The position numbers and the translations under genes were made by a program. From Zhengella mangrovi (GTDB lineage Bacteria > Pseudomonadota > Alphaproteobacteria > Rhizobiales > Rhizobiaceae): 64,000 nucleotides of DNA. Positions within the stretch are counted from its first letter, which is position 1. Every line of letters starts with the position of its first letter. The DNA lies in assembly GCF_002727065.1 (NCBI RefSeq), contig NZ_PDVP01000007.1, positions 62,001-126,000 of the forward strand, given 5' to 3'. The notes below the pieces were generated by a model, which saw only the letters and a list, made by a program, of their open reading frames with translations, ran no database searches and was not told the DNA's origin. Of the stretch, positions 1-9,692 are shown one piece after another.

Positions 1-1
1 C

Positions 2-958
2 GAGGCGCAGGTCATGGTGACGACCTGGAAGCGCGAGGAGACGGGCTGGCACTGCGACCGCGGGCCGATGTCGCGCATTCCCGACCGCGACGAGGCGGAC
101 TACCGCGCCTGCATGCTGGGCCTGCGCGACTACGTGAACAAGAACGGCTTCAAGAACGTGGTTCTGGGGCTTTCCGGTGGCATCGATTCGGCGATCTGCG
201 CGGCCCTGGCCGTGGATGCGCTGGGCGAGGAGCGGGTGCGCTGCGTGATGCTGCCCTACCGGTACACATCGGAGGAATCCTTCTCCGACGCGGAGGCCTG
301 CGCGCGCGCGCTCGGCTGCCACTACGACATCGTGCCCATCGAGGCGCCGGTGCAGGGCTTCCTGGCCTCGCTGGCGGAGATGTTCGAGGGAACCGGCGAG
401 GGCATCACGGAAGAAAACCTGCAGAGCCGGGCGCGCGGGACCATCCTGATGGCGATCTCCAACAAGTTCGGCTCGATGGTCGTGACGACCGGCAACAAGA
501 GCGAAATGAGCGTCGGCTATGCGACGCTCTACGGCGACATGAACGGCGGGTTCAACCCGATCAAGGACCTCTACAAGATGCAGGTCTACGCGCTGTCGCG
601 CTGGCGCAACAGCCACGTGCCACCGACCGCGCTGGGGCCGACCGGCATGGTGATCCCGCAGAACATCATCGACAAGGCGCCGTCGGCCGAACTGAGACCC
701 GACCAGAAGGACGAGGATTCGCTGCCGCCCTATCCGGTGCTCGACGATATCCTGGAATGCCTGGTGGAGCACGAGATGGCGGTGGACGACATCGTGGCGC
801 GCGGACACGACCGGGCGCTTGTCCACCGGATCGAGCACCTGCTCTACATCGCCGAATACAAGCGGCGGCAATCGGCGCCCGGCGTGAAGATCACGCGCAA
901 GAACTTCGGCCGTGACCGGCGCTACCCGATCACCAACCGCTTCCGCGATCGGAGCTGA
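2..958 (+). CDS. nadE: Glutamine-dependent NAD+ synthetase, C-terminal part (5' end outside window)
   Basis: Catalyses ATP-dependent amidation of deamido-NAD to NAD+, the last step of NAD synthesis, in the cytoplasm. The frame is open to the left edge, so the gene continues upstream. What is visible is the synthetase (ATP pyrophosphatase) domain, with the P-loop SGGIDS near window residue 58 and the TTGNKSE stretch typical of NadE. The N-terminal nitrilase/glutaminase domain expected for an alphaproteobacterial enzyme of about 550 residues is off the window. The protein ends in a normal basic NadE tail (NFGRDRRYPITNRFRDRS). The stop lies about 20 bp before a tandem intergenic repeat. Confidence 0.93.
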   Translation, partial: EAQVMVTTWKREETGWHCDRGPMSRIPDRDEADYRACMLGLRDYVNKNGFKNVVLGLSGGIDSAICAALAVDALGEERVRCVMLPYRYTSEESFSDAEACARALGCHYDIVPIEAPVQGFLASLAEMFEGTGEGITEENLQSRARGTILMAISNKFGSMVVTTGNKSEMSVGYATLYGDMNGGFNPIKDLYKMQVYALSRWRNSHVPPTALGPTGMVIPQNIIDKAPSAELRPDQKDEDSLPPYPVLDDILECLVEHEMAVDDIVARGHDRALVHRIEHLLYIAEYKRRQSAPGVKITRKNFGRDRRYPITNRFRDRS

Positions 959-980
959 GCCGGCGGCTTTTTGAGCATCC

Positions 981-1082
981 CCGCAATTCCGGACGCGAAA
1001 CCGGTGCCCACTTTCGCTGGTATTGGCTTTTCCTTTGCCGCAATTCCGGACCCGAAACCGGTGCCCACTTTCGCCGGTATTG
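981..1082. repeat. Two tandem copies of a rhizobial-type intergenic repeat
   Basis: Two 45-bp units, 981-1025 and 1038-1082, differ at only two positions and lie 57 bp apart. Each begins CCGCAATTCCGGAC and contains GTGCCCACTTTCG; the second runs into ATTGCTCTA. This is the architecture of the short non-coding element (GCAATTCCGGAC...AATTGCTCTAG) scattered through many Rhizobiales genomes. Divergent relatives appear at 9497-9545 and possibly 22346-22391. The second copy runs into the TAG stop of the minus-strand gene at 1085. Confidence 0.8.
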
Positions 1083-1084
1083 CT

Positions 1085-1534
1085 CTAACTTTCCTTCAAC
1101 CAGATGCGCGCGGCGGCATGCATGATGGTGAGCACGGCAAGCGTGCCGGCGAAGAGCAGCCAGTGCCGGCGCCCGGGCGACGGGACCAGCCCGGCCCAGG
1201 TGGTGCCGCTCGCCCTGAAGGCCAGCGAGAGGACGTGCGGCGCAGCCACGAGCGCGATCGAATAGAGGGTGAGCACCCATTGCCGGGTGCGCGCATCGTC
1301 GATGTGCCGGACGTCTTCGATCCTGCCGGTCGCCAGCATGCGGATATCGGCCATGACCATGCGCATGTCCGACATGCTCTCCATGAACCCGGAAACCATG
1401 GAGACGAGGCCGACGCCAAGCGCCGCCAGGACCAGCCCCAAAGACCAGGGAACCCAGCTCGCGGCCTTTTCGCCGTCAAGCGGAATGCGCGAGGCAAGAA
1501 GGGCCACAAGGACAACGTAGACCACGAGGAACAT
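1085..1534 (-). CDS. Small four-TM membrane protein of unknown function
   Basis: A protein of about 149 residues with a hydrophobic N-terminus (MFLVVYVVLVALLAS), a second hydrophobic stretch (PWSLGLVLAALGVGLVSMV) and two near the C-terminus. These are separated by a charged loop (MADIRMLATGRIEDVRHIDDARTRQ) that is probably cytoplasmic. No family was recognised. The ATG at 1534 is preferred because a GGGA lies 7 nt upstream; a TTG at 1549 would add five residues. Its TAG stop coincides with the last bases of the adjoining repeat element. It is convergent with nadE and divergent from the diguanylate cyclase, with no operon partner. Confidence 0.6.
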   Translation of the reverse strand: MFLVVYVVLVALLASRIPLDGEKAASWVPWSLGLVLAALGVGLVSMVSGFMESMSDMRMVMADIRMLATGRIEDVRHIDDARTRQWVLTLYSIALVAAPHVLSLAFRASGTTWAGLVPSPGRRHWLLFAGTLAVLTIMHAAARIWLKES

Positions 1535-1711
1535 GAGCAGATCCCGCAACGACGACTGCCGTCCATATTCGCTGCATTTTCGAATTAGGCAATTGGCCCC
1601 CCCTGGTCGTCGCGGCCGTCGCGCGTACCATCCCGGTGGCCTTTTTCCGAAGCGACTGAAATCCCAAGGCTTTGTTTACCAGTTCGCTGAACGTGTAATT
1701 CACGTCTCACT

Positions 1712-1725
1712 GTATAAGCTTATAC
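1712..1725. promoter_or_regulatory. 14-bp perfect palindrome upstream of diguanylate cyclase
   Basis: GTATAAGCTTATAC reads identically on both strands and is flanked by CAC and GTG, which extends the dyad with one bulged base. It lies about 40 bp before the ATG of the diguanylate cyclase, in an AT-rich patch unlike the surrounding sequence. The position suits an operator of a dimeric regulator. No cognate regulator gene is adjacent. Confidence 0.45.
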
Positions 1726-1763
1726 GTGAATGTTAATTGGTTAGCGGCGGACGGTCAGGGATC

Positions 1764-3191
1764 ATGGCAGAGCAGAAAGCCTATCGCGGCATCTACATGG
1801 CCGCGTTCGCCATCGTCTTCGGTTTCGTCGCGGCCACGATTTTCGTCGTCGACCTCGCCTCGCGGGAAGCCGACCGGTTTTCGCTTGAATCGCAGGTGCG
1901 GATGGTGCGGCTCGAGTTCGAGCGGGCCCGCGACCTGGCTTTGCGGGAGCAGGCGGAAATTTCCAACTGGGACAAGGCGGTCGATGCGCTGGTGAAGAAG
2001 CCGACGCCCGACGCCGCGTTCGTCCGTGACGAGATGGCCGGCTGGATCGGCGAGGATTTCGGGTTTTCGCGCATTGCCGTCGTCACGCCGCGCGGTGACC
2101 TCGACACGCTGATCCGTGACAACCAGGTGCTTCCGGATGCGCGCGGGTCCCTCATGGTGGACGAGAACCTCGATCTCCTGCACGAAGCGCTGACGCTTTT
2201 CACCATGCGGCGGGTGCGCGCCGGCAAGGGCTGGTACGTTCCCGACGAACCCGGGAAAACGTCGCCGGCCATCCATGCCAGTGCATGGCGGATGATCGAC
2301 GGCATTCCGGGCCTCGTGACCGCGCAGGTGATCACGCCGGAGCAGGCGGATCTCGCCATTCGCGACGGGCAGGTCCGGGTTCTCATGGCTTTCAAACCGC
2401 TTACCGCCCCGGTTCTTGCCGCCGTCAGCCGTCGTCTGGACGTTGCCGATGCGCAGGTGCTGCCGCTCGGGGCAGGGGCCATGGCATGGCCCAACACGGC
2501 GCTCGCCGACGATGTCCGCCCGGATTCGCTGGCCTTTGCCTGGCGGCCCCATGCGCCGCGGCCCGCCATCATCGCGAACACCGCGCCCGCCGCCGTGGTG
2601 CTGCTGGTGTTCATCGCCGTGACCACCGGCTTCCTGGTGCGCCGGCATGCCGCCACCGTCCGGGCGCTGGCCGACAGCGAGAGCCGCAACCGCTTCCTGG
2701 CCGAACACGATCCGCTGACGGGGCTGGCCAACCGCGCCTGTCTCGATGCCCGCGTCGCGGCACTGATCGGCGAGGACAAGACCTTCGCCATTGCCTGCAT
2801 CGACCTGGACCGGTTCAAGGCGATCAACGACACCCGCGGCCACGAAGCCGGGGACGCGGTGCTTTGCGAAGTGGCGCGGCGTTTCGCCGACTGTGTCGAG
2901 CCCAACGGCTACGTGGCGCGCATCGGCGGCGACGAATTCATCGCGGTCATCACCGCGGGCACGAGCCCGGAGGAACTGGCCTGGATGGGCGACATGCTGG
3001 TCGACCGGGCCTGCGACCCGATCGCCTATGGCGGCGAGACGCTGCGGATCGGCGCCAGTGTCGGCGTCGCGGTCTTCCCGGACCATGGCCGCTCGCGCCG
3101 CGACCTTGTGGCGACGGCGGACGCGGCCCTCTACCGGGCCAAGGATTCGGGCCGCGGACGGGTGATGCTGGCCAGCCTGCTGGCCGCCTGA
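1764..3191 (+). CDS. Membrane-bound diguanylate cyclase with CHASE4-like sensor
   Basis: Predicted to make cyclic di-GMP from two GTP. Of 475 residues, about 11-30 form TM1. A periplasmic region with the SNWDKAVDAL pattern of CHASE4 domains follows, then TM2 at about 270-293 and a C-terminal GGDEF domain. The active-site motif is an intact GGDEF (about 388-392) preceded by NDTRGHEAGDAVL. The RxxD inhibitory I-site normally found just upstream of GGDEF is absent (the sequence there is DCVEPNGYVARI), so product inhibition may be lacking. The ATG at 1764 is chosen after CAGGG; a TTG at 1737 in the same frame is less likely. A palindromic candidate operator lies upstream. Confidence 0.88.
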   Translation: MAEQKAYRGIYMAAFAIVFGFVAATIFVVDLASREADRFSLESQVRMVRLEFERARDLALREQAEISNWDKAVDALVKKPTPDAAFVRDEMAGWIGEDFGFSRIAVVTPRGDLDTLIRDNQVLPDARGSLMVDENLDLLHEALTLFTMRRVRAGKGWYVPDEPGKTSPAIHASAWRMIDGIPGLVTAQVITPEQADLAIRDGQVRVLMAFKPLTAPVLAAVSRRLDVADAQVLPLGAGAMAWPNTALADDVRPDSLAFAWRPHAPRPAIIANTAPAAVVLLVFIAVTTGFLVRRHAATVRALADSESRNRFLAEHDPLTGLANRACLDARVAALIGEDKTFAIACIDLDRFKAINDTRGHEAGDAVLCEVARRFADCVEPNGYVARIGGDEFIAVITAGTSPEELAWMGDMLVDRACDPIAYGGETLRIGASVGVAVFPDHGRSRRDLVATADAALYRAKDSGRGRVMLASLLAA

Positions 3192-3255
3192 AGATATTTC
3201 CCGGAGGCTTCTTTTCGCGCTATCGCGACGGACTGACGCAGGCTATAGCGGGGCC

Positions 3256-4476
3256 ATGGACCTCCTTCTGTTTCTCCGCCGCAATGGCCGCTGGATTGGC
3301 GGCTGCTTCCTGCTCACCTTCTTTTCCTCCTTCGGCCAGACCTTCTTCATCTCGCTCTCGGCGGGCGAGATCCGGCGGGAATATGGCTTGAGCAACGGCG
3401 GGTTCGGTACGCTCTACATGGGCGCGACGCTGGCCAGCGCCCTGACGCTGCCCTGGCTCGGGCGCCTGGTGGACCGGTTCGGACCGGCGCAGGTGGCGCT
3501 GATCATCATGCCGGCGCTGGCGGCCGCCGCTCTTGGCATGGCCTTCTCCACCCATATCGCGCTGCTGTTCGTGACGATCTACATGCTGCGCCTGTTCGGG
3601 CAGGGCATGATGACCCAGAACGCGCTGACCGCGGCCGGACGCTGGTATGCCGCCAACCGGGGGCGGGCGGTGTCGCTGGTCAGCCTCGGCCATAATGCCG
3701 GCGAGGCGATCTTCCCCTACCTGTTCGTGGCGGTGGCCGGGATCATCGGATGGCGCATGAGCTGGGTGGCCGCGGCGGTTTTCCTGGTTCTCGTCGGGCT
3801 GCCAGCGATTTATGCGCTGGTGCGCGTGGAGCGCCAGCCGCAATCGTCCGACCCCGTCGTCCGGCGGCCGCCGGTGCGCGACTGGACGCGCACGGAAGTG
3901 CTGCGCGACCCGTTCTTCTGGCTGCTGCTGACCGGGGTCCTGGCGCCGCCGTTCATCGGCACGACGGTGTTCTTCCACCAGGTCTACCTCGTGGAACTGC
4001 GCGGCTGGGCGCTGACCGAATTCGCGGCGTCCTTCGCGGTGATGTCGGGCATGGTGATCGTCTTCTCGCTGATCTGCGGCGCGCTGATCGACCGCTTCTC
4101 GGCGGTCTCGGTGCTGCCGACCTTCCTGCTGCCGCTGGCCGGCGCCTGTTTCGTCCTCGGGGCCTTCGACGGCATCTGGAGCGCCTTTGCCTTCATGGCG
4201 CTGCTCGGCATCTCCTACGGCTTCTCCGCCACGCTGTTCGGGGCGCTGTGGCCGGAAATCTACGGGCTGAAACACCTCGGCGCGGTGCGGTCCGTCATCG
4301 TCGCCTTCATGGTGTTTTCCACGGCCATGGGGCCGGGCGTGACCGGCTTCCTGATCGACCAGGGCGTGTCCTACCCGGCGCAGATCATGGTCATGGGCGC
4401 CTATTGCCTGCTTGCCGCCGCCGTGCTGACGGTGATTTCACGGCGGCTCAAGGCGCGCATCGAGGCTGGCCCTTGA
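3256..4476 (+). CDS. MFS transporter
   Basis: A 406-residue inner-membrane protein with about 12 hydrophobic segments and a basic loop (LGRLVDRFG) after TM2 that matches the major facilitator motif A position. The layout is two six-helix halves with a cytoplasmic loop near residues 190-215 (RVERQPQSSDPVVRRPPVRDWTR). Substrate cannot be inferred; the general shape resembles oxalate/formate-antiporter-type or monocarboxylate MFS proteins. It stands alone, 64 bp after the diguanylate cyclase and 63 bp before gltX, on the same strand. Confidence 0.85.
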   Translation: MDLLLFLRRNGRWIGGCFLLTFFSSFGQTFFISLSAGEIRREYGLSNGGFGTLYMGATLASALTLPWLGRLVDRFGPAQVALIIMPALAAAALGMAFSTHIALLFVTIYMLRLFGQGMMTQNALTAAGRWYAANRGRAVSLVSLGHNAGEAIFPYLFVAVAGIIGWRMSWVAAAVFLVLVGLPAIYALVRVERQPQSSDPVVRRPPVRDWTRTEVLRDPFFWLLLTGVLAPPFIGTTVFFHQVYLVELRGWALTEFAASFAVMSGMVIVFSLICGALIDRFSAVSVLPTFLLPLAGACFVLGAFDGIWSAFAFMALLGISYGFSATLFGALWPEIYGLKHLGAVRSVIVAFMVFSTAMGPGVTGFLIDQGVSYPAQIMVMGAYCLLAAAVLTVISRRLKARIEAGP

Positions 4477-4539
4477 TCTCGGCGGGTCGCGGGGTTAGGC
4501 CCTTCGCCGACCCGATTTTCTCGTCCAGGTGCATCTGAC

Positions 4540-5913
4540 ATGACCGTTACCGTGCGTTTCGCCCCGTCGCCGACCGGCTTCATCCACATCGGCAATGCAC
4601 GCACCGCGCTCTTCAACTGGCTGTTCGCGCAGCAGCGGAACGGCCGGTTCATCCTGCGGTTCGACGATACCGATACCGCGCGGTCGGAGCAGCGGTTCGC
4701 CGACCAGATCGAGGCGGACCTCGCCTGGCTCGGCATCCGGCCCGACGCGGTCGAGCGGCAATCGGAACGCTCGGTGGCCCATGACGCGGCCGCGGAGACG
4801 CTGAAGGCGGCCGGCCTTCTCTATCCCTGCTACGAGACGGCGGAGGAACTGGAGCGCCGCCGCAAGATCCGGCTGTCGCGCCGCCTGCCGCCCGTCTATG
4901 GCCGCGAGGCGCTGAAGCTGACGGCCGACGAGACGGCGGCGTTCGAGGCCGAGGGCCGCAAGCCGCACTGGCGGTTCCTGCTGCCCAACCACGACGGCGA
5001 CCCGTTCCGTACCCGGCGCAGCGAGGTGCACTGGGACGACGTGATCCGCGGTCCGCAGACCGTCGACCTGGCATCCATGTCCGACCCGGTTCTCGTGCGC
5101 GAGGACGGCAGCTATCTCTACACGCTGCCGTCGGTGGCCGACGACATCGCCATGGGCGTGACCCATGTGATCCGCGGCGACGACCACGTCACCAATACCG
5201 GTGCGCAGATCGCGCTGTTCGAGGCGCTCGGCGGCCAAGCGCCGGCCTTCGGCCATCACAACCTGCTGACCACGGCCAGCGGCGAGGGCCTGTCCAAGCG
5301 CAGCGGCGCGCTCTCGGTGCACCAGCTGGCGCAGGCCGGCTACGAGCCGATGTCCGTGGCGTCGCTTGCCGTGCTGATCGGCACGTCGGAGGCCGTGCGG
5401 GCGGTGCCGGACATGGACACCCTGGCGCGCGATTTCGTTGCCGCCAGCGCCTCGAAATCGGCGGCGAAGTTCGATCCATCCGAGCTCGATACGCTCAACG
5501 CGGCGCTGGTGCACGAGATGGACTTTGCCGCCGTGCGCGACCGCCTTGCCGCCATCGGCGTCGGCGGCGAGAAGGCGGAGGCGTTCTGGCTGGCCGTGCG
5601 CGGCAACATCACCCGCGTGCCGGAGGCGGGCGCCTGGTGGGCCATCGTGACGGAAGGGCCGGACACGGCCGAGACCGTGGAGGCGGATGACCTCGATTTC
5701 GTCCGCGCGGCCTTCGACCTGCTGCCTCCCGATCCCTGGGACGGCACGACCTGGAAGACCTGGACCGAGGCGGTCAAGCAGGCCAGCGGGCGCAAGGGCC
5801 GCGGCCTTTTCATGCCGCTCCGGATCGCGATTACCGGACGGCGTTCCGGCCCGGAGCTTTCAGATCTAATGCCTCTTCTGGGTCGGGCAGAAACGCTGGC
5901 CCGACGACCCTGA
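4540..5913 (+). CDS. gltX: Glutamyl-tRNA synthetase
   Basis: Charges tRNA-Glu (and possibly tRNA-Gln, for later transamidation as in other alphaproteobacteria). The 457-residue protein is a class I synthetase: [20 protein letters not shown] holds the HIGH-type motif (HIGN, residues 16-19), and GLSKR at about 250-254 is the KMSKS-type loop. The C-terminus ([33 protein letters not shown]) is typical of GltX, so the stop at 5913 is trustworthy. Many alphaproteobacteria carry two gltX paralogues, and this could be either. Its last 83 bp overlap the 3' end of the convergent DUF2865 gene. Confidence 0.94.
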   Translation: MTVTVRFAPSPTGFIHIGNARTALFNWLFAQQRNGRFILRFDDTDTARSEQRFADQIEADLAWLGIRPDAVERQSERSVAHDAAAETLKAAGLLYPCYETAEELERRRKIRLSRRLPPVYGREALKLTADETAAFEAEGRKPHWRFLLPNHDGDPFRTRRSEVHWDDVIRGPQTVDLASMSDPVLVREDGSYLYTLPSVADDIAMGVTHVIRGDDHVTNTGAQIALFEALGGQAPAFGHHNLLTTASGEGLSKRSGALSVHQLAQAGYEPMSVASLAVLIGTSEAVRAVPDMDTLARDFVAASASKSAAKFDPSELDTLNAALVHEMDFAAVRDRLAAIGVGGEKAEAFWLAVRGNITRVPEAGAWWAIVTEGPDTAETVEADDLDFVRAAFDLLPPDPWDGTTWKTWTEAVKQASGRKGRGLFMPLRIAITGRRSGPELSDLMPLLGRAETLARRP

Positions 5914-7003
5914 TCTTGCGTTCGCCGTCGCCGGCGGCGCTGGCCGGCGTCTTGTCGAGAAACGTCTTCAGCCTGGCAAGCGACAGGCCGCCGGCGACAT
6001 TGGCCGCGGTTTCGGGGTCGGCGGCCGGATCGGGCCGGGCAGCGGGAAGCGGGATCACCGGTTCTGCCGGCGGCGCTACGTCATCCTTCGGCGTGTCCCC
6101 GCCGATCACCGCGTAATTCCGGGGCGCGGCATTGCAGGTGCAGCCCTGCGGCGTGCTGAACTTCGGATCGCGGTAGGCAAAGGCGGTCGGAAGCGCGGTA
6201 TAGGGTTCGCCGGTCAGCGAGACCATGTCTTCCGATTCCTCGCCGAGGGTGCGATGGGCAAACAGGCGGACCTCCGTGCCAGGGCACATCGACTGGCAGG
6301 CTTCCTCGTCGCGGCCGAAGAATTCGGGCGTCGTGGAAAAGGACATCGGGAAATAGTAGCCGTCGCAGGTGCGCACACACAGGGTGCGGTAGGTGCCGTT
6401 GGCAAAGCCGTAACCGGCGCCGGGATTGATGACGATGACGTTGCGGTTCCCGGAGGGTTCGGCGCCGTCCTCGCGGTCCAGCAGGCGGCGGCGCAGATCC
6501 ATGTCCTGGCGCGCGGTGTCGATCGGGTCGGGCAGGCGGCGCACGACCTGTTTCTTCGGCGCCTCGCGGCAGCGGTTGGCCCTGATGCCGGCCATGATGC
6601 GGCGGCGTTCCGCGCTGGTGTCGAAGCCGCCGGCAGAGGCCTGGTCGAGCCGGTCTTGGAGTTCGTCGAGGTTGTCGCGCATGTCGAGGATGGCTTCGCG
6701 GATGCGGTCGCACTGGCGGCTGTCCTCGCGCCAGGCGGAAAACACCGACCCGGAACAGCCGATCTGGCGCGCGCGCTGCTTGGCGATCTGCAATTGCCGC
6801 CGCTGTTCGACGAGGGCGTTGCGATAGCGCCGGATCAGCGCGGGATTTCGCGACGGGCCGTCAGGCAGGCCGGCGAGGCGGGCTTCCAGCCGGCGGCACA
6901 GTGCCCCGGTGTCCGCGGCCGCCGGGGCGACCGGCGCCAGCACGGCCCAGGCGCCCAGCAGGGCCAGCGCGGAAAATCCGGATCTGGAAATACGCTCGGG
7001 CAC
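5831..7003 (-). CDS. DUF2865 secreted protein
   Basis: A 390-residue exported protein of a family common in Rhizobiales, function unknown. The N-terminus starting at GTG 7003 gives a Sec signal ([23 protein letters not shown]). A cysteine-containing helical region follows (CRRLEARL...[22 protein letters not shown]). The conserved block [22 protein letters not shown], with QSMCPG and [15 protein letters not shown], comes next, and the family ending [19 protein letters not shown] closes it. GTG 7003 is preferred over an ATG at 7060 because AGGAG sits 8-9 nt upstream and the signal peptide then starts cleanly. Its tail overlaps gltX by 83 bp on the opposite strand. Confidence 0.8.
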   Translation of the reverse strand: MPERISRSGFSALALLGAWAVLAPVAPAAADTGALCRRLEARLAGLPDGPSRNPALIRRYRNALVEQRRQLQIAKQRARQIGCSGSVFSAWREDSRQCDRIREAILDMRDNLDELQDRLDQASAGGFDTSAERRRIMAGIRANRCREAPKKQVVRRLPDPIDTARQDMDLRRRLLDREDGAEPSGNRNVIVINPGAGYGFANGTYRTLCVRTCDGYYFPMSFSTTPEFFGRDEEACQSMCPGTEVRLFAHRTLGEESEDMVSLTGEPYTALPTAFAYRDPKFSTPQGCTCNAAPRNYAVIGGDTPKDDVAPPAEPVIPLPAARPDPAADPETAANVAGGLSLARLKTFLDKTPASAAGDGERKIRVVGPAFLPDPEEALDLKAPGRNAVR

Positions 7004-7116
7004 GCGCCAATCTCCTGGAGCATCTCGGCCAATCGTTGCCCGGCCATCCTGACCGGGCAAGGTTAACCGCTGCTTTCAGACTTGCCGCGAAATGGGGCCA
7101 AAACTGGTCCTGGGAC

Positions 7117-9429
7117 CTATTCCGCCGCCTCCGCGGCAAGCCGGGCCGGGTGCGATGCCTCGACGACCGACAGCGCGGTCATGTTGACGACGCCGCGCGA
7201 GGTGACCGACGGCGTGAGGATATGGGCCGGCTTGGCCGTTCCCAGCAGGATCGGCCCCACGTGCAGGGCATCCATCATCGTCTTGACCGTGGTCAGGGTG
7301 ATGTTGGCGGAATCGAGGTGCGGGAAGACCAGCAGGTTGGCTTCGCCGGTCAGTGTCGAGTGCGGGTAGACGCGCCTGCGCAAGACTTCCGACAGGGCAC
7401 TGTCGCCATGCATCTCGCCGTCTGCTTCGAGGTCGGGCGCAATCCGGCGCAGGATCTCGGCTGCCTTGCGCATCTTCTGGGCGGTGGAGGTGTCGCGGGA
7501 TCCGAAATCGGAGTGCGACAGCAGGGCGGCCTTGGGCTCGATGCCGAAGCGGCGGATTTCCTCGGCAGCCAGCAGCGTCATTTCCGCCACTTCGTCGCAT
7601 GTCGGGTCGACGGTGACATAGGTGTCGGTGAAGAAGGTGACGCCGCGCTGAGAAATCAGCATGGAGAGGGCGGAATAGTCGGCGACGCCCTCGCGCAGGC
7701 CGATGATGGAGCGGACCTGGCGCAGGTGCCGCTCGAAGCGGCCTTCCAGCCCGCAGATCATGGCGTCCGCCTCGTCGCGGGCCAGCGCCAGGCAGGCGAT
7801 CACCGTGTTGTTGGTGCGTACCAGGGTCCTGGCCGCTTCCACCGTGACGCCCTGGCGGCCGGTGCGGGCGATCAGTTCGTTGACGTAGTCGCGATAGCGC
7901 GGATCGTCCTCCGGGTTGACCAGTTCGAAGTCCGTGCCCGGGCGGATCTTGAGGCCGAACCGGGCGAGCCGGGTCTCGATGACCTGCGGACGGCCGATCA
8001 GGATGGGCGTGGCGATGCCTTCCTCCAGCACCACCTGGGCGGCGCGCAGGACGCGCTCGTCCTCGCCCTCGGCGAAGATGACCCGCTTGGCGGAAGCCTT
8101 CTTGGCCGCCGAGAACACCGGCTTCATCACCAGTCCGGACCGGAAGACAAAGCGGTTCAGCTTGTCGACATAGGCGTCCATGTCCTCGATCGGCCGGGCC
8201 GCGACACCGGTTTCCGCGGCGGCCTTGGCCACGGCCGGGGCGATCCGCAGGATCAGGCGCGGATCGAACGGCGAGGGGATGAGGAAATCCGGTCCGAAGG
8301 TCGGCGTGTCGCCGGTATAGGCGCGGGCGGCGACGTCGGAGACTTCCTCGCGGGCCAGCGCGGCGATGGCGCGCACGGCGGCGAGCTTCATTTCCTCGTT
8401 GATGGCGCGGGCGCCGCAGTCCAGCGCGCCGCGGAACATGTAGGGAAAGCACAGGACATTGTTGACCTGGTTGGGGAAGTCTGACCGGCCGGTGCAGATC
8501 ATGGCATCGGGACGGGCTTCGCGGGCCTTGTCCGGCATGATTTCGGGCACCGGGTTGGCCAGCGCGAGGATGAGCGGGCGCTCGGCCATGTCCTCCAGGA
8601 AGTGGGGCTTCAGCACGCCGGCGGCGGAGAGGCCGAGGAAGACATCGGCGCCGTCGATCACCTGGGCCAGGGTGCGCATGGGAGTGTCCTTGCAGTAAGG
8701 CTCCTTCCAGCGGTCCATTTCCTCGACACGGCCCTTGTAGGCCACGCCATGGCGGTCGGTGATCCAGATGTTGTCGATGTCGGCGCCCAGGGCGACGAGC
8801 AGGTTGAGGCAGGCGAGCGCCGCCGCGCCGGCACCGGAGGTGACGATCTTGACGTCGCGCAGGTGCTTGCCGGCCAGTTCGAGTCCGTTCAGGACCGCGG
8901 CCGCGACGATGATGGCCGTGCCATGCTGGTCGTCGTGGAAGACCGGGATGCCCATGCGGGCCTTCAACTGCTCCTCGACCTCGAAGCATTCCGGCGCCTT
9001 GATATCCTCCAGGTTGATGCCGCCGAAGGTCGGTTCGAGGGCCTGGACGGTGCTGACCATGCGCTCGACATCCGGGGCGTCGATCTCGACGTCGAAGACG
9101 TCGATGCCGGCGAATTTCTTGAACAGGACGGCCTTGCCCTCCATGACCGGCTTGGATGCCAGCGGGCCGATGTTGCCGAGGCCGAGGACGGCGGAGCCAT
9201 TGGAGACGACGCCGACGAGATTGGAGCGGGCGGTGTAGAGCGCGGCCTTGTTCGGATCGTCCTTGATGGCGAGGCAGGGGGCGGCCACGCCGGGCGAATA
9301 GGCCAGCGCCAGGTCGCGCTGGTTGCCCAGCGGCTTGGTTGCCTGGATCTCCAGCTTGCCGGGAACCGGATACTGGTGAAAGAAAAGGGCGTTTTCGTCG
9401 AGATCGCCCTTGGTGTCGCTGCTTTCCAT
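7117..9429 (-). CDS. maeB: NADP-dependent malic enzyme, malic-phosphotransacetylase hybrid
   Basis: Oxidatively decarboxylates malate to pyruvate, producing NADPH. The protein of about 770 residues has the two-part MaeB build. Residues about 1-430 form the malic enzyme domain, with YSPGVAAPC, the GxGxxG-like [18 protein letters not shown], and [13 protein letters not shown]-terminal phosphotransacetylase-like domain follows (from about [21 protein letters not shown]), which in this family is regulatory rather than catalytic. The ATG at 9429 is chosen for its GGGGGAGAGAG upstream. It is a single-gene unit, with a degenerate intergenic repeat between it and the SDR gene upstream. Confidence 0.94.
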   Translation of the reverse strand: MESSDTKGDLDENALFFHQYPVPGKLEIQATKPLGNQRDLALAYSPGVAAPCLAIKDDPNKAALYTARSNLVGVVSNGSAVLGLGNIGPLASKPVMEGKAVLFKKFAGIDVFDVEIDAPDVERMVSTVQALEPTFGGINLEDIKAPECFEVEEQLKARMGIPVFHDDQHGTAIIVAAAVLNGLELAGKHLRDVKIVTSGAGAAALACLNLLVALGADIDNIWITDRHGVAYKGRVEEMDRWKEPYCKDTPMRTLAQVIDGADVFLGLSAAGVLKPHFLEDMAERPLILALANPVPEIMPDKAREARPDAMICTGRSDFPNQVNNVLCFPYMFRGALDCGARAINEEMKLAAVRAIAALAREEVSDVAARAYTGDTPTFGPDFLIPSPFDPRLILRIAPAVAKAAAETGVAARPIEDMDAYVDKLNRFVFRSGLVMKPVFSAAKKASAKRVIFAEGEDERVLRAAQVVLEEGIATPILIGRPQVIETRLARFGLKIRPGTDFELVNPEDDPRYRDYVNELIARTGRQGVTVEAARTLVRTNNTVIACLALARDEADAMICGLEGRFERHLRQVRSIIGLREGVADYSALSMLISQRGVTFFTDTYVTVDPTCDEVAEMTLLAAEEIRRFGIEPKAALLSHSDFGSRDTSTAQKMRKAAEILRRIAPDLEADGEMHGDSALSEVLRRRVYPHSTLTGEANLLVFPHLDSANITLTTVKTMMDALHVGPILLGTAKPAHILTPSVTSRGVVNMTALSVVEASHPARLAAEAAE

Positions 9430-9496
9430 GTCTCTCTCCCCCTGGGGCATGTCCGCGACCGGCCGGATCACGCCAATGCTCCCTCTGTGTGTTCCT

Positions 9497-9545
9497 GCGC
9501 AATTCCAGGCCCCGAACCGGCCCCGCTTCCGCTCGAATTGCTCTC
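9497..9545. repeat. Diverged copy of the rhizobial-type intergenic repeat
   Basis: GCGCAATTCCAGGCCCCGAA followed by an ending GAATTGCTCT retains both ends of the element found twice at 981-1082, with a degenerate centre. It lies 68 bp before the maeB start codon, in the 5' region of that gene. Confidence 0.6.
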
Positions 9546-9692
9546 GTCCAGCCGGCGGCCGCCGCTTCCAGTTGCCCCGGCCCCTTCCGCGCCAATCCTA
9601 CACCAGGCGGCGCGGAAGATTGCCAAGGAATTCAGGAAATTGTTTCTACGGCTTTCAAGACCGGTCCGGCGTGCTGCATGTCCCGTGGCCTG

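Noticed and set aside
7076-9595. An 839-codon minus-strand frame overlapping maeB
   Set aside because: It is the same-strand alternative frame of maeB; its translation is Arg/Gly/Pro-rich with no domain, whereas the maeB frame is unmistakable.
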